The notes below the pieces were generated by a model, which had not been told where the DNA came from, did not search any database, and saw only the letters and a list, made by a program, of their open reading frames with translations. Below are positions 1 to 5,873 of a stretch of 5,873 nt of DNA, one piece after another. Position numbers and translations under genes: made by a program. Position 1 is the stretch's first letter, and every line of letters starts with the position of its first letter. Source of the DNA: an uncultured Bacteroidota bacterium (GTDB lineage: Bacteria > Bacteroidota > Ignavibacteria > UBA10030 > UBA8401); the NCBI GenBank assembly GCA_937920105.1, contig CALETH010000127.1:1-5873 (forward strand). The letters run 5' to 3'.

Positions 1-577
1 ATTTTATAAGACATGAAAGAGCATCTGCCCTATCTATTATATCTCCTCCTGTTCTTGCAAAATTTATCAATAAATTTTTTGCTTGTGTTTCGAATTGCGG
101 AACTTTTTGTATAATCACCGGTAACATATCATACATTTCTGCAAGACCGTTACGTTCTTCTATCATTGTGAAAATAAATGGAACAGTGGAGTAATTTCCA
201 TGTCCTATCAAAATATCTGTGACTTTTGCTGTAAGTGTGATACTATCTTCACTAATATCAAATAAGCCCTCATATCGTTTTGGGTAAAGATGTCGTGGAT
301 ACATTTGAATTGTATCTAAAAATGCCAATGTTAATTGATACGTACTTGGTGCATTTAATTTCCAGAGAGTATGGAGAAAGCGTGTTTGCCTCCAAAAATT
401 GTGTTCTTTCCAAATATTTTGCTCTAATTGTGGTATATCCTGTACGGTTTTTTCTTCAAAATAATTAGTAGCATTAGTTTCATAATAATAATAGAATCCC
501 AACGTACTATCGGCTCGTTGAGCAAAAACATTGGTTGATAAAATAATCATTGTTATGCAACTCATCAATGTTTTCAT
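1..577 (-). CDS. Secreted protein of unknown function, C-terminus cut by window edge
   Basis: Translating the minus strand from the ATG at 577 gives 192 codons without a stop to the left edge, so the gene continues outside the window. Residues 1-19 look like a signal peptide: Lys2, a hydrophobic stretch, then VFA before Gln20, a typical signal peptidase I site, which suggests a periplasmic or secreted protein. The mature part starts with a short polar, Tyr-rich segment (four Tyr at about 30-33), followed by segments rich in Leu, Ile and aromatic residues that look mostly helical, vaguely like HEAT/ARM-type repeats. I recognise no family or catalytic motif. A purine-rich ribosome binding site precedes the ATG. 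The gene starts 19 bases after the stop of the HExxH protein, so the two are probably co-transcribed and may act together. That it is a real gene is well supported by start, signal peptide and length; its function is unknown. Confidence 0.8.
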   Translation of the reverse strand, partial: MKTLMSCITMIILSTNVFAQRADSTLGFYYYYETNATNYFEEKTVQDIPQLEQNIWKEHNFWRQTRFLHTLWKLNAPSTYQLTLAFLDTIQMYPRHLYPKRYEGLFDISEDSITLTAKVTDILIGHGNYSTVPFIFTMIEERNGLAEMYDMLPVIIQKVPQFETQAKNLLINFARTGGDIIDRADALSCLIK

Positions 578-582
578 AATAA

Positions 583-596
583 TTTCTCTCTTTCTT
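583..596 (-). promoter_or_regulatory. Purine-rich ribosome binding site of the downstream secreted protein
   Basis: On the minus strand this is an uninterrupted purine run containing GAGAG, which ends 8 bases before the ATG at 577. It fills nearly all of the gap after the stop codon at 597-599. It is the clearest Shine-Dalgarno-like sequence among the starts visible here and supports 577 as the start. The MFS gene and the HExxH gene have no comparable sequence before their starts. Confidence 0.5.
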
Positions 597-2471
597 TTAA
601 AAAATAATTCCATAATGGCATTGTACATTATAAAATTGTTCCATTTGTTTTTTTAGATTTTGAATAAATTCTTTAAATTTTTGGTTGGTTTCAAATTCAT
701 TTTTAAATCGCTTTTCTGCATCATCTAATTTTTCTTTTTCTCTCCACGCTCTGTATGCATCATCAGTTAAAAAATTAATGATAATATTCTTGAGTTCTTG
801 TTTTGCTTGTGTGAGTAATTCATTGGTTATTGGTTGACAGTCCATAGTATAGTTTTTTATTTTTTTATCTAAAATATGTTTAATAGTCATCACTGTATCT
901 TCATAATCTTGTTTATGCTGAAGTTCATGTTTTAATACCATAAATGGAAATTGGTATTTATTACGAAGTTCTGGCGGATATCCTTCCCAAGATTCTAAAT
1001 CTTCTATTACCTTACACACACTATCCGGATGCAAAGTCCATAAATCATTTTCATTTACAAGAGAAAGCCCGTCAGCAAGAATATTATTAAGACACATTTC
1101 TAAATAGACTTTTGCTTTTATTTCTGGTATTCTAAAATGCAATTTATTATCTATGCTATCTTTGCACACTTGTACATCAAAATCTTCTAATAAATTTTCA
1201 CTTGCGTTCAGTGGTCTAAATCCACCATACACTTTTTTTGGATTGTTACAGGGAATATTATTTTGGTTTAAATCTGATGGTTGTGCTACTACAAATGTTA
1301 ATGTTGGCGGTGTATATGTTCCACATATCGGAATACCAATACATGGATTTGTTACTTTTACAGTATCTTTCGCACTTTTACCATCCAACACTCCTGTTAC
1401 AATAACTGTACTTACATATTTATTACTCGAAATACCTCGAAGGTGAATTTTCCCTGCTAGGATTTCTCCTAATGTTGTAGAGGTTTGTGTTAATATTCCC
1501 GCCGGGTCTCCACTTAACGAAAATGTTACTTGCATATTTTCGGGTAATGTAGAAGTAATATCCGTATTATCTGAACGGTATGCTTTTATCGTAATAAGAG
1601 AACTATCACTTTGATTAATACTATCCGGAGGAGCAAATACTTTAATATGATGGAGTTCTTTATGACGAATGAGTATCAACTTTCCTGTTGTATCAGTGGC
1701 ACTTCCGGCAATATTCGTAGCCGTTACTTTCACAGGAATTCTAAGCGTATCACCAGGCTTTATCTGGTTGAGATAGTTTTGTGTGTTAAATGTTTGTTGC
1801 GGTGTCCATGTTATTGTTGGTGCATATTTTCCTGATGGTGTGGCTGAATACGTAAATGTTGCTGTATAATTTGGTGAGGTACTGTTAATGGTATATTTTT
1901 TTATCTTTGTATTGGTGATACTGACTGTTGGTTTTGAAATGGGGATGTAACGTATAGTTCCGTGAACTTCGTATGGCGTACTGCTTCCATTAGGATACGA
2001 AATACGTCTTTGAACTTGAGTGGTTATTGTATCGCCTTGTCCATGAGGAATAACAGGTTGATAAGCAATGGAAACACTATAATATGGTGGTGGAATACCG
2101 TAGTTGTATTCTGCTCCATGATAGTTTTTTACTTCTGCAGTTGTTCCAAATGGAACAGGTCCTATGGTTGGGCTGCGAACTATCCGTACACTTTTATTAG
2201 GAAATTTTGCAATAAGAGAAATTGTATCTATTTGTCCAGTAGATAATTCTAATTGAGTTAACCCACCCATACTTGGCCATGGAATAGAAAGTGAACTAAG
2301 AGGATAGTAATAATGAATATCTATCCAAAGAGTATTTTGGTCTGCTGTACTTGTTGCTTGTAGTGGTATTTTGAGTTTTGGCTGTATCTCTAATCGTTCT
2401 TTAATGATGACTTGCGAAAGAAGTGTGACTGGAAAAAGAAGGAGTATGAAAAGGGTAGCGAATGGTTTCAT
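597..2471 (-). CDS. Secreted Ig-like protein with C-terminal HExxH putative zinc metallopeptidase
   Basis: From the ATG at 2471 the product is 624 residues. The frame is open back to a TTG at 2513, but the ATG is preferred because a good signal peptide (MKPF, hydrophobic core, LLSQ) starts exactly there. Numbered from the ATG, residues ~25-180 are beta-rich and unrecognised. Residues ~182-270 and ~273-375 look like two bacterial Ig-like domains; the second has the pattern of an Ig-like repeat (IKVFAPPDSI near its start, TVIVTGVLDG near its end). The remainder is richer in helix and holds all eight cysteines. It contains HELQH at 515-519 (bases 915-929), matching the HExxH zinc site: His515 and His519 as ligands, Glu516 as catalytic base. 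A third ligand is not obvious; Glu551 in a following helix is one candidate. No type IX secretion C-terminal domain is visible. The family is unknown, and the protease activity is inferred from the motif alone. The gene lies between an MFS gene and another secreted protein gene. Confidence 0.85.
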   Translation of the reverse strand: MKPFATLFILLLFPVTLLSQVIIKERLEIQPKLKIPLQATSTADQNTLWIDIHYYYPLSSLSIPWPSMGGLTQLELSTGQIDTISLIAKFPNKSVRIVRSPTIGPVPFGTTAEVKNYHGAEYNYGIPPPYYSVSIAYQPVIPHGQGDTITTQVQRRISYPNGSSTPYEVHGTIRYIPISKPTVSITNTKIKKYTINSTSPNYTATFTYSATPSGKYAPTITWTPQQTFNTQNYLNQIKPGDTLRIPVKVTATNIAGSATDTTGKLILIRHKELHHIKVFAPPDSINQSDSSLITIKAYRSDNTDITSTLPENMQVTFSLSGDPAGILTQTSTTLGEILAGKIHLRGISSNKYVSTVIVTGVLDGKSAKDTVKVTNPCIGIPICGTYTPPTLTFVVAQPSDLNQNNIPCNNPKKVYGGFRPLNASENLLEDFDVQVCKDSIDNKLHFRIPEIKAKVYLEMCLNNILADGLSLVNENDLWTLHPDSVCKVIEDLESWEGYPPELRNKYQFPFMVLKHELQHKQDYEDTVMTIKHILDKKIKNYTMDCQPITNELLTQAKQELKNIIINFLTDDAYRAWREKEKLDDAEKRFKNEFETNQKFKEFIQNLKKQMEQFYNVQCHYGIIF

Positions 2472-2518
2472 AAAATTATAACTATTATTATTTTTAGTAT
2501 GAAAAAATTTCAATAATC

Positions 2519-3706
2519 TTAATTACTAACTTCTGATTTCTGACCACTGATTTCTGTTTTCTGACTTCTCTTATAAGAAACAAAAAATGCAATCCATGTT
2601 AACACACTCGCTAAAATGAAAGGGATTCTATGGTCAAATTCAAAAACTTTTCCGGCAATAATGGGAGAAAAGAACATTGCAAATGAAAGAATAGAAGCGA
2701 GAATCCCCATTTTTTCTCCTTTGGTTTGTTGGGTTGCTGTTCCTACTACTTGACTTGTAATGACTGCACGTAAAGTTGATTGAGCAATTCCAAATAATGG
2801 AATAGAAAAAATACTCATCCAAACATTTTTTGTTGCTAAAAAAAGAAACGCAATTCCCATGACTGCCAACATAATAATTTCGAGTTGTGTTTCACTAAAA
2901 CGCATCAGCCAAACTTTTTTTAATAAAAATAATTGGTTGATTGCAACAACAATTCCTATGAATGTAAAAAGAATACCTGTCATTGCAGCATCCAAGCCAA
3001 ATTCTACAGAAACAAATAATGCAAAAATAGATTGTGTTACAACAAAGGCGGAAGAAAATAAAAATTGTGTGATGTAGTAAGGTCGAGCAATTTTATCCCT
3101 TAATGCTTTCTGCAATGGACGGAATGGATTATAGTGAATTTTTGTTTCTGTATTTCTATGATGATGGGTTTCCGGAAGAAAGAAGAAAGCAGTAATGCAA
3201 TTTATAGTTGCGAGTATTCCTGCGAACCAAAATGGAAATGCGTGAGAAACTTTACTTAATAATCCACCAAGCAAAGGTCCCAAAATAAATCCAATACCAA
3301 AAATTGCTCCAAGCAAACCCATATTGGCAGTTCTATCTTTTTCACTTTTTGATAAATCCGCAATATAACTTTGAGCAGTGGAAAAATTTCCCGCAGCAAT
3401 ACCATCAATAATTCTTCCAAGAAAAAGAAAAACAAGAGATGCTGCACTGGCAAAAACGTACCATCCAATTGCAGTACTTACAATACATGTTAATAAAATC
3501 GGACGTCTTCCAAATTTATCCGATAAAGAACCTAAGAAAGGGTTACTAAGAAATGAAAAAAATGAATACGCAGCAAATAATAATGTTATGGTAAATTCTG
3601 AAACACCAAATGAGGAAACATAAAAAGGGAGAATAGGGATAACTATACCAAAACCGATGACATCAACTAAAACGGTAAAAAGAATAATGCTTTTTTCTTT
3701 TTGCAT
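2519..3706 (-). CDS. MFS efflux transporter, TetA-like (DHA1/TCR-Tet type)
   Basis: This 395-residue inner-membrane protein has the length and twelve-helix look of a drug:proton antiporter of the major facilitator superfamily. Helix 1 carries Asp15 and the stretch GFGIVIPILP (18-27), as in TetA-like proteins. The loop after helix 2 holds motif A (G59-S-L-S-D63 through RR at 67-68). Arg98 in GRIIDGIAAG fits motif B, and residues 133-148 (GAIFGIGFILGPLLGG) are motif C, the signature of antiporters. LPET at 177-180 ends helix 6, followed by a His-rich central loop (HHH at 181-183). The substrate cannot be read from sequence, and this is not evidence of tetracycline resistance. The last ~15 residues, after the final helix, are a polar tail encoded by a 7-base tandem repeat. 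The ATG at 3706 has no clear Shine-Dalgarno sequence. It lies 62 bases downstream of the glycosyltransferase stop, so it may be in the same transcript or have its own weak promoter. Confidence 0.93.
   Translation of the reverse strand: MQKEKSIILFTVLVDVIGFGIVIPILPFYVSSFGVSEFTITLLFAAYSFFSFLSNPFLGSLSDKFGRRPILLTCIVSTAIGWYVFASAASLVFLFLGRIIDGIAAGNFSTAQSYIADLSKSEKDRTANMGLLGAIFGIGFILGPLLGGLLSKVSHAFPFWFAGILATINCITAFFFLPETHHHRNTETKIHYNPFRPLQKALRDKIARPYYITQFLFSSAFVVTQSIFALFVSVEFGLDAAMTGILFTFIGIVVAINQLFLLKKVWLMRFSETQLEIIMLAVMGIAFLFLATKNVWMSIFSIPLFGIAQSTLRAVITSQVVGTATQQTKGEKMGILASILSFAMFFSPIIAGKVFEFDHRIPFILASVLTWIAFFVSYKRSQKTEISGQKSEVSN
2529..2570 (-). repeat. Degenerate heptanucleotide tandem repeat (6 units) encoding the MFS tail
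   Basis: On the plus strand six consecutive 7-mers are seen: ACTTCTG, ATTTCTG, ACCACTG, ATTTCTG, TTTTCTG and ACTTCTC. The minus-strand consensus is close to CAGAAGT. Because 21 bases are three units and seven codons, the encoded tail has a seven-residue period: SQKTEIS followed by GQKSEVS. The repeat ends just before the MFS stop codon, so it forms the whole polar C-terminal tail without breaking the frame. From general knowledge, similar Gln-Lys-Ser-Glu-Val-type tails from 7-base repeats recur in Bacteroidota-like genomes; that comparison was not checked here. Confidence 0.8.
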
Positions 3707-3768
3707 GGAAAAGTTTTTATAGAAGAATTTTATTGTAAGATAAATAATCCGTTTATGAGTTCAAAACA

Positions 3769-4905
3769 TTATGTAGTTCTTTGTAATTTTCGTCCTTTCC
3801 ATTCAAACGTTCCGATAAATCCGCCAAGAACGGAAATAAGAATTGATGGAATGTGAATGATTGCTGCAGGAATAAAATATTTCATGATATATTGTGTATT
3901 TGTACGATGTGTAAATTTTTTAAGAATAAAAAAATCAATAAAAAATTTTGCACAAAGAGAAAAAATAATGGGCACAAATAAAGTAGGATACCAAAAAGCA
4001 ACAATACTAAAAATGCACAACATCACATACAAAAAAAATATAGAAGAAAGAAAAAATACTGTGAGTGGTTCGTATTCCGTCGTTTGAGAAGCCCAACGCA
4101 TTCGTTGTTGAAAAAAATGTTTCCATGTTTCCACGGGATTTGTGGTAACTTGTGCTTCTGGTTCAAGAGCAAAACGGATTTTCCATTGTGTTTTTTGAAG
4201 AATGAGTTGTGCAAGCAGCGAATCATCACCGGAATTGAGATGTGCAATGGAATTATATCCATCAACTTCTTCATACGCTTTTTTGCGAAAAGCCATATTG
4301 CTTCCGTTACAATTATTTACTTTTCTCAATCCAATTGCACCAGCACCACAAGCTGTTTGCGAGATAAATTCTATAAATTGAATTCCAAATAAAAGTGGAG
4401 AAATTTTATTTTTATTGGAAAAAATGGTTGTTCCTGTAACAACGCCGACATTCTCTTCAAAATGTTGAGTAGATGTAGAAATCCAATTTGGATTAGCAAC
4501 ACAATCTGCATCTGTAGTGAAAATAATTTCGCTGTTGCAATGTTGAATTGCTGTTTGCACAGCATAAATTTTCGGAGAAATATTTTGAGGTCTATTGTGA
4601 ATACGAATTAATTGAATGTTAGAAAATTCTTGAGAGTTTTTTTCTACAATAGCAGCAGTGTTATCAGTGGATTCATCATCAACAACGATAATAGAACAAT
4701 TTTCTTTTGGATATGTTTGTTGAAGAAGTGAGTGAAGACAATTTCCTATATTTTTTTCTTCATTTCTTGCAGGGACTATAATTGTTACAGAAAATAGTTT
4801 TGTATTATTCCCTTTTTTTAATTTTGAAATCCCCATTATAAAAGAAGAAATATAAAAAACGTATAAAGCGGTTAGAATGAAAAAAAGAAAAATAATGATG
4901 GTCAT
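3769..4905 (-). CDS. Membrane-anchored family 2 glycosyltransferase
   Basis: From the ATG at 4905 the product is 378 residues. It is an inner-membrane GT-A fold enzyme that transfers a sugar from a nucleotide-sugar donor. Numbered from this ATG: one N-terminal membrane helix (~2-25); VPARNEEKNI at 44-53; VVDDESTDNT at 74-83, with the nucleotide-binding Asp pair 76-77; the metal-binding DAD at 132-134; GSNMAFRKKAYEEVDGY at 201-217; GDD at 226-228, likely supplying the catalytic base; and QRMRW at 267-271, the QxxRW-type motif. Three or so C-terminal membrane helices (~282-365) follow, then the basic end WKGRK. The motif set and length match a complete enzyme of the kind that makes glycolipids or polysaccharides; donor and acceptor cannot be told. 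An in-frame GTG at 4929 would add eight residues, but it lies inside a palindromic repeat, so the ATG is preferred. The upstream neighbour is a flippase-like gene, which fits a lipid-linked sugar pathway. Confidence 0.93.
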   Translation of the reverse strand: MTIIIFLFFILTALYVFYISSFIMGISKLKKGNNTKLFSVTIIVPARNEEKNIGNCLHSLLQQTYPKENCSIIVVDDESTDNTAAIVEKNSQEFSNIQLIRIHNRPQNISPKIYAVQTAIQHCNSEIIFTTDADCVANPNWISTSTQHFEENVGVVTGTTIFSNKNKISPLLFGIQFIEFISQTACGAGAIGLRKVNNCNGSNMAFRKKAYEEVDGYNSIAHLNSGDDSLLAQLILQKTQWKIRFALEPEAQVTTNPVETWKHFFQQRMRWASQTTEYEPLTVFFLSSIFFLYVMLCIFSIVAFWYPTLFVPIIFSLCAKFFIDFFILKKFTHRTNTQYIMKYFIPAAIIHIPSILISVLGGFIGTFEWKGRKLQRTT

Positions 4906-4920
4906 AAAATTATCTGCGAA

Positions 4921-4953
4921 AGACCTCACAGGTTTTTAAAACCTGCGAGGTCT
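4921..4953. repeat. 33-base near-perfect palindrome between flippase and GT2 genes
   Basis: Two 16-base arms, AGACCTCACAGGTTTT (4921-4936) and AAAACCTGCGAGGTCT (4938-4953), are inverted copies around a single T, with one mismatch (4928 against 4946). In minus-strand RNA the mismatch becomes a G·U wobble, so the transcript could still form a long stem. It occupies half of the short gap between the two genes. Palindromes of the ACCT...AGGT / AAAACCT type are, from general knowledge, common dispersed repeats in Bacteroidota and relatives, so this is probably one copy of a REP-like family. No transposase or flanking duplication is visible. It lacks the long T run expected of an intrinsic terminator, though a weak or processing role in the transcript is possible. 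Confidence 0.85.
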
Positions 4954-4973
4954 ATATACCGAGATTTTAAAAA

Positions 4974-5873
4974 TTATTTTTTCACTTTTATTTGTGAAAA
5001 AAAGAATGTTCCGATAAAAGCAGGAAGAACAATATTAATAAAAAACAAACAGAGCGAAGCACTTAACGCTGCTGTTGCTGAAGCACCTATCTTTGTGAAA
5101 AAAAATATTGCCGTACTTTCCCGCACACCTAAATCTCCAATAGAAATAGGGAGAATAAAAGATTTTACAAAAAGAATATTTGATGCACACAGTGCAGAAT
5201 GATAAAGTGAAACACTATCAAATGCATTGATAAAAAAATAATATTGTAAAAATATCACCAAAAAAAATAATGTTGTAGAAACAAAAAGAGAACGTGCTGC
5301 TTTTGGCGTAAAAATATTTTGTAATGCCATGAGCGATTGAAAAAGTTTTCTTTCTTTCAATTTTTCTGTCCATGTATTTGGAATAAAAGAAAAAGTTTTT
5401 TGTAAATACTGTGGTTGTAAAAAAAGAAAACTTACAATGGGGAGAAGAATTACAATAAAGAGAAAATAAATGCTATTCCAATACATTGGAAAATATGTTG
5501 ATAAAAAAATGCTTCCACTAATTCCTCCCAAAATTAATGTTAAAACAGCAATTGCAATTCTATCAATGAGATTGAGAAAAATAATGTTGGATGCTTTTTG
5601 TGAACGTAAAGCGAGAACCCGTCCACCAAAATCACCAAGTTGTGCCGGAGTAAAAAAACCAGCAGCAAATCCCACAAAAAGTGAAGTAAGAATTTCTTTA
5701 TTGGATATTTCTAATGAAATGAGTGAAAGCAACGTTTTCCATCGAAAAAATTGCATATAAATGTTGATTGGTAATAATGCAATTGCTATAGAAAGTGGTA
5801 GTGGATTTGCTTTTATAATAGAAGAGAAAAACGAGTGAATATCTACATAAAGAAATATTGCAATAAGAAGAAC
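4974..5873 (-). CDS. Flippase-like integral membrane protein (LPG_synthase_TM/UPF0104), N-terminus cut
   Basis: The frame stays open from the stop at 4974-4976 to the right edge, giving 299 codons with no stop. The ATG at 5756 is internal: the 39 codons before it encode membrane-like sequence and the family's usual lead-in to the RW motif, so the true start is outside the window, probably a few to a few dozen residues away. About eight membrane helices are visible. Family marks, numbered from the edge, are RW at 44-45, TPAQLGDFGGR at 75-85, the DR pair at 104-105, and near the end LPISIGDLGVRE (241-252). This matches the AglD2-like/lysylphosphatidylglycerol-synthase membrane-domain family, without the soluble aminoacyl-transferase domain of MprF. 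Such proteins are often annotated as flippase-like and sit next to glycosyltransferases, as here (GT2 start 68 bases downstream). The substrate is unknown; moving or modifying a lipid-linked sugar is an inference from context. Confidence 0.9.
   Translation of the reverse strand, partial: VLLIAIFLYVDIHSFFSSIIKANPLPLSIAIALLPINIYMQFFRWKTLLSLISLEISNKEILTSLFVGFAAGFFTPAQLGDFGGRVLALRSQKASNIIFLNLIDRIAIAVLTLILGGISGSIFLSTYFPMYWNSIYFLFIVILLPIVSFLFLQPQYLQKTFSFIPNTWTEKLKERKLFQSLMALQNIFTPKAARSLFVSTTLFFLVIFLQYYFFINAFDSVSLYHSALCASNILFVKSFILPISIGDLGVRESTAIFFFTKIGASATAALSASLCLFFINIVLPAFIGTFFFSQIKVKK

Noticed and set aside
280..468. Plus-strand open frame of 62 codons near the left edge
   Set aside because: It lies antisense inside the edge-truncated secreted protein gene (1-577), which has a signal peptide and ribosome binding site; the plus-strand product has no recognisable features.
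555..577. Lipoprotein lipobox at Cys7 of the left-edge secreted protein
   Set aside because: Cys7 is too close to the N-terminus, leaving no hydrophobic segment before it; a signal peptidase I site after Ala19 fits better.
1153..2246. Three plus-strand open frames of 74-97 codons
   Set aside because: They are antisense to the HExxH protein gene; AT-rich coding on one strand leaves such frames by chance, and none shows a ribosome binding site or family resemblance.
2640..3623. Frames of 60-81 codons on both strands across the MFS gene
   Set aside because: The MFS frame is complete with its diagnostic motifs, so these overlapping frames are shadows.
2519..3706. MFS gene as a tetracycline resistance determinant
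   Set aside because: The shared motifs define the broad antiporter family, not the substrate; no TetR-type regulator or mobile element is nearby.
3737..3764. Possible sigma-70 promoter before the MFS gene (TTGAAC, 16 bases, TATCTT on the minus strand)
   Set aside because: Partial matches to both boxes are expected by chance in such AT-rich DNA, and the Bacteroidota-type -33/-7 pattern is not present.
4921..4953. Palindrome as a strong intrinsic terminator
   Set aside because: In the transcribed direction the stem is followed by TTCGCAG rather than a T run, and the GT2 start is only 15 bases beyond it.
5470..5760. Plus-strand open frame of 96 codons at the right end
   Set aside because: It lies opposite the conserved core of the flippase-like gene and its translation is basic and low in structure, as expected for a shadow.

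Overview
All five genes in this window lie on the minus strand, so transcription runs from high to low coordinates. The order is: a flippase-like membrane protein (cut by the right edge), a membrane-bound family 2 glycosyltransferase, an MFS drug-efflux-type transporter, a secreted protein with Ig-like regions and an HExxH zinc-protease-like motif, and a second secreted protein (cut by the left edge). Gaps between genes are 19 to about 68 bases. Coding fills almost everything, no stretch over 300 bases lacks a gene, and no tRNA, rRNA, CRISPR array or insertion-sequence gene was seen.

The DNA is strongly AT-rich with A/T-ending codons. Two genes lack a clear Shine-Dalgarno sequence, the secreted proteins have Bacteroidota-like signal peptides, and two short repeats look like types I associate with Bacteroidota and relatives. 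This points to the Bacteroidota/Chlorobiota/Ignavibacteriota group. It is inferred from style and protein flavour only; no marker gene is present.

Right part (3769-5873): the flippase-like protein (LPG_synthase_TM/UPF0104 type) and the GT2 enzyme probably make or move a lipid-linked sugar or envelope glycolipid. A 33-base near-perfect palindrome lies between them and contains a misleading GTG start for the GT2 gene. Middle (2519-3706): the MFS exporter, whose last ~15 residues are encoded by a degenerate 7-base tandem repeat. Left part (1-2471): two exported proteins of unknown function, 19 bases apart and probably co-expressed. The first is about 624 residues with HELQH near its C-terminus and eight cysteines confined to its C-terminal 250 residues; the second is a predominantly helical-looking secreted protein missing its C-terminus.

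I see no convincing new defence or mobile system. The items most worth following are the HExxH protein with its downstream partner, the palindrome, and the heptanucleotide repeat captured into the transporter gene.
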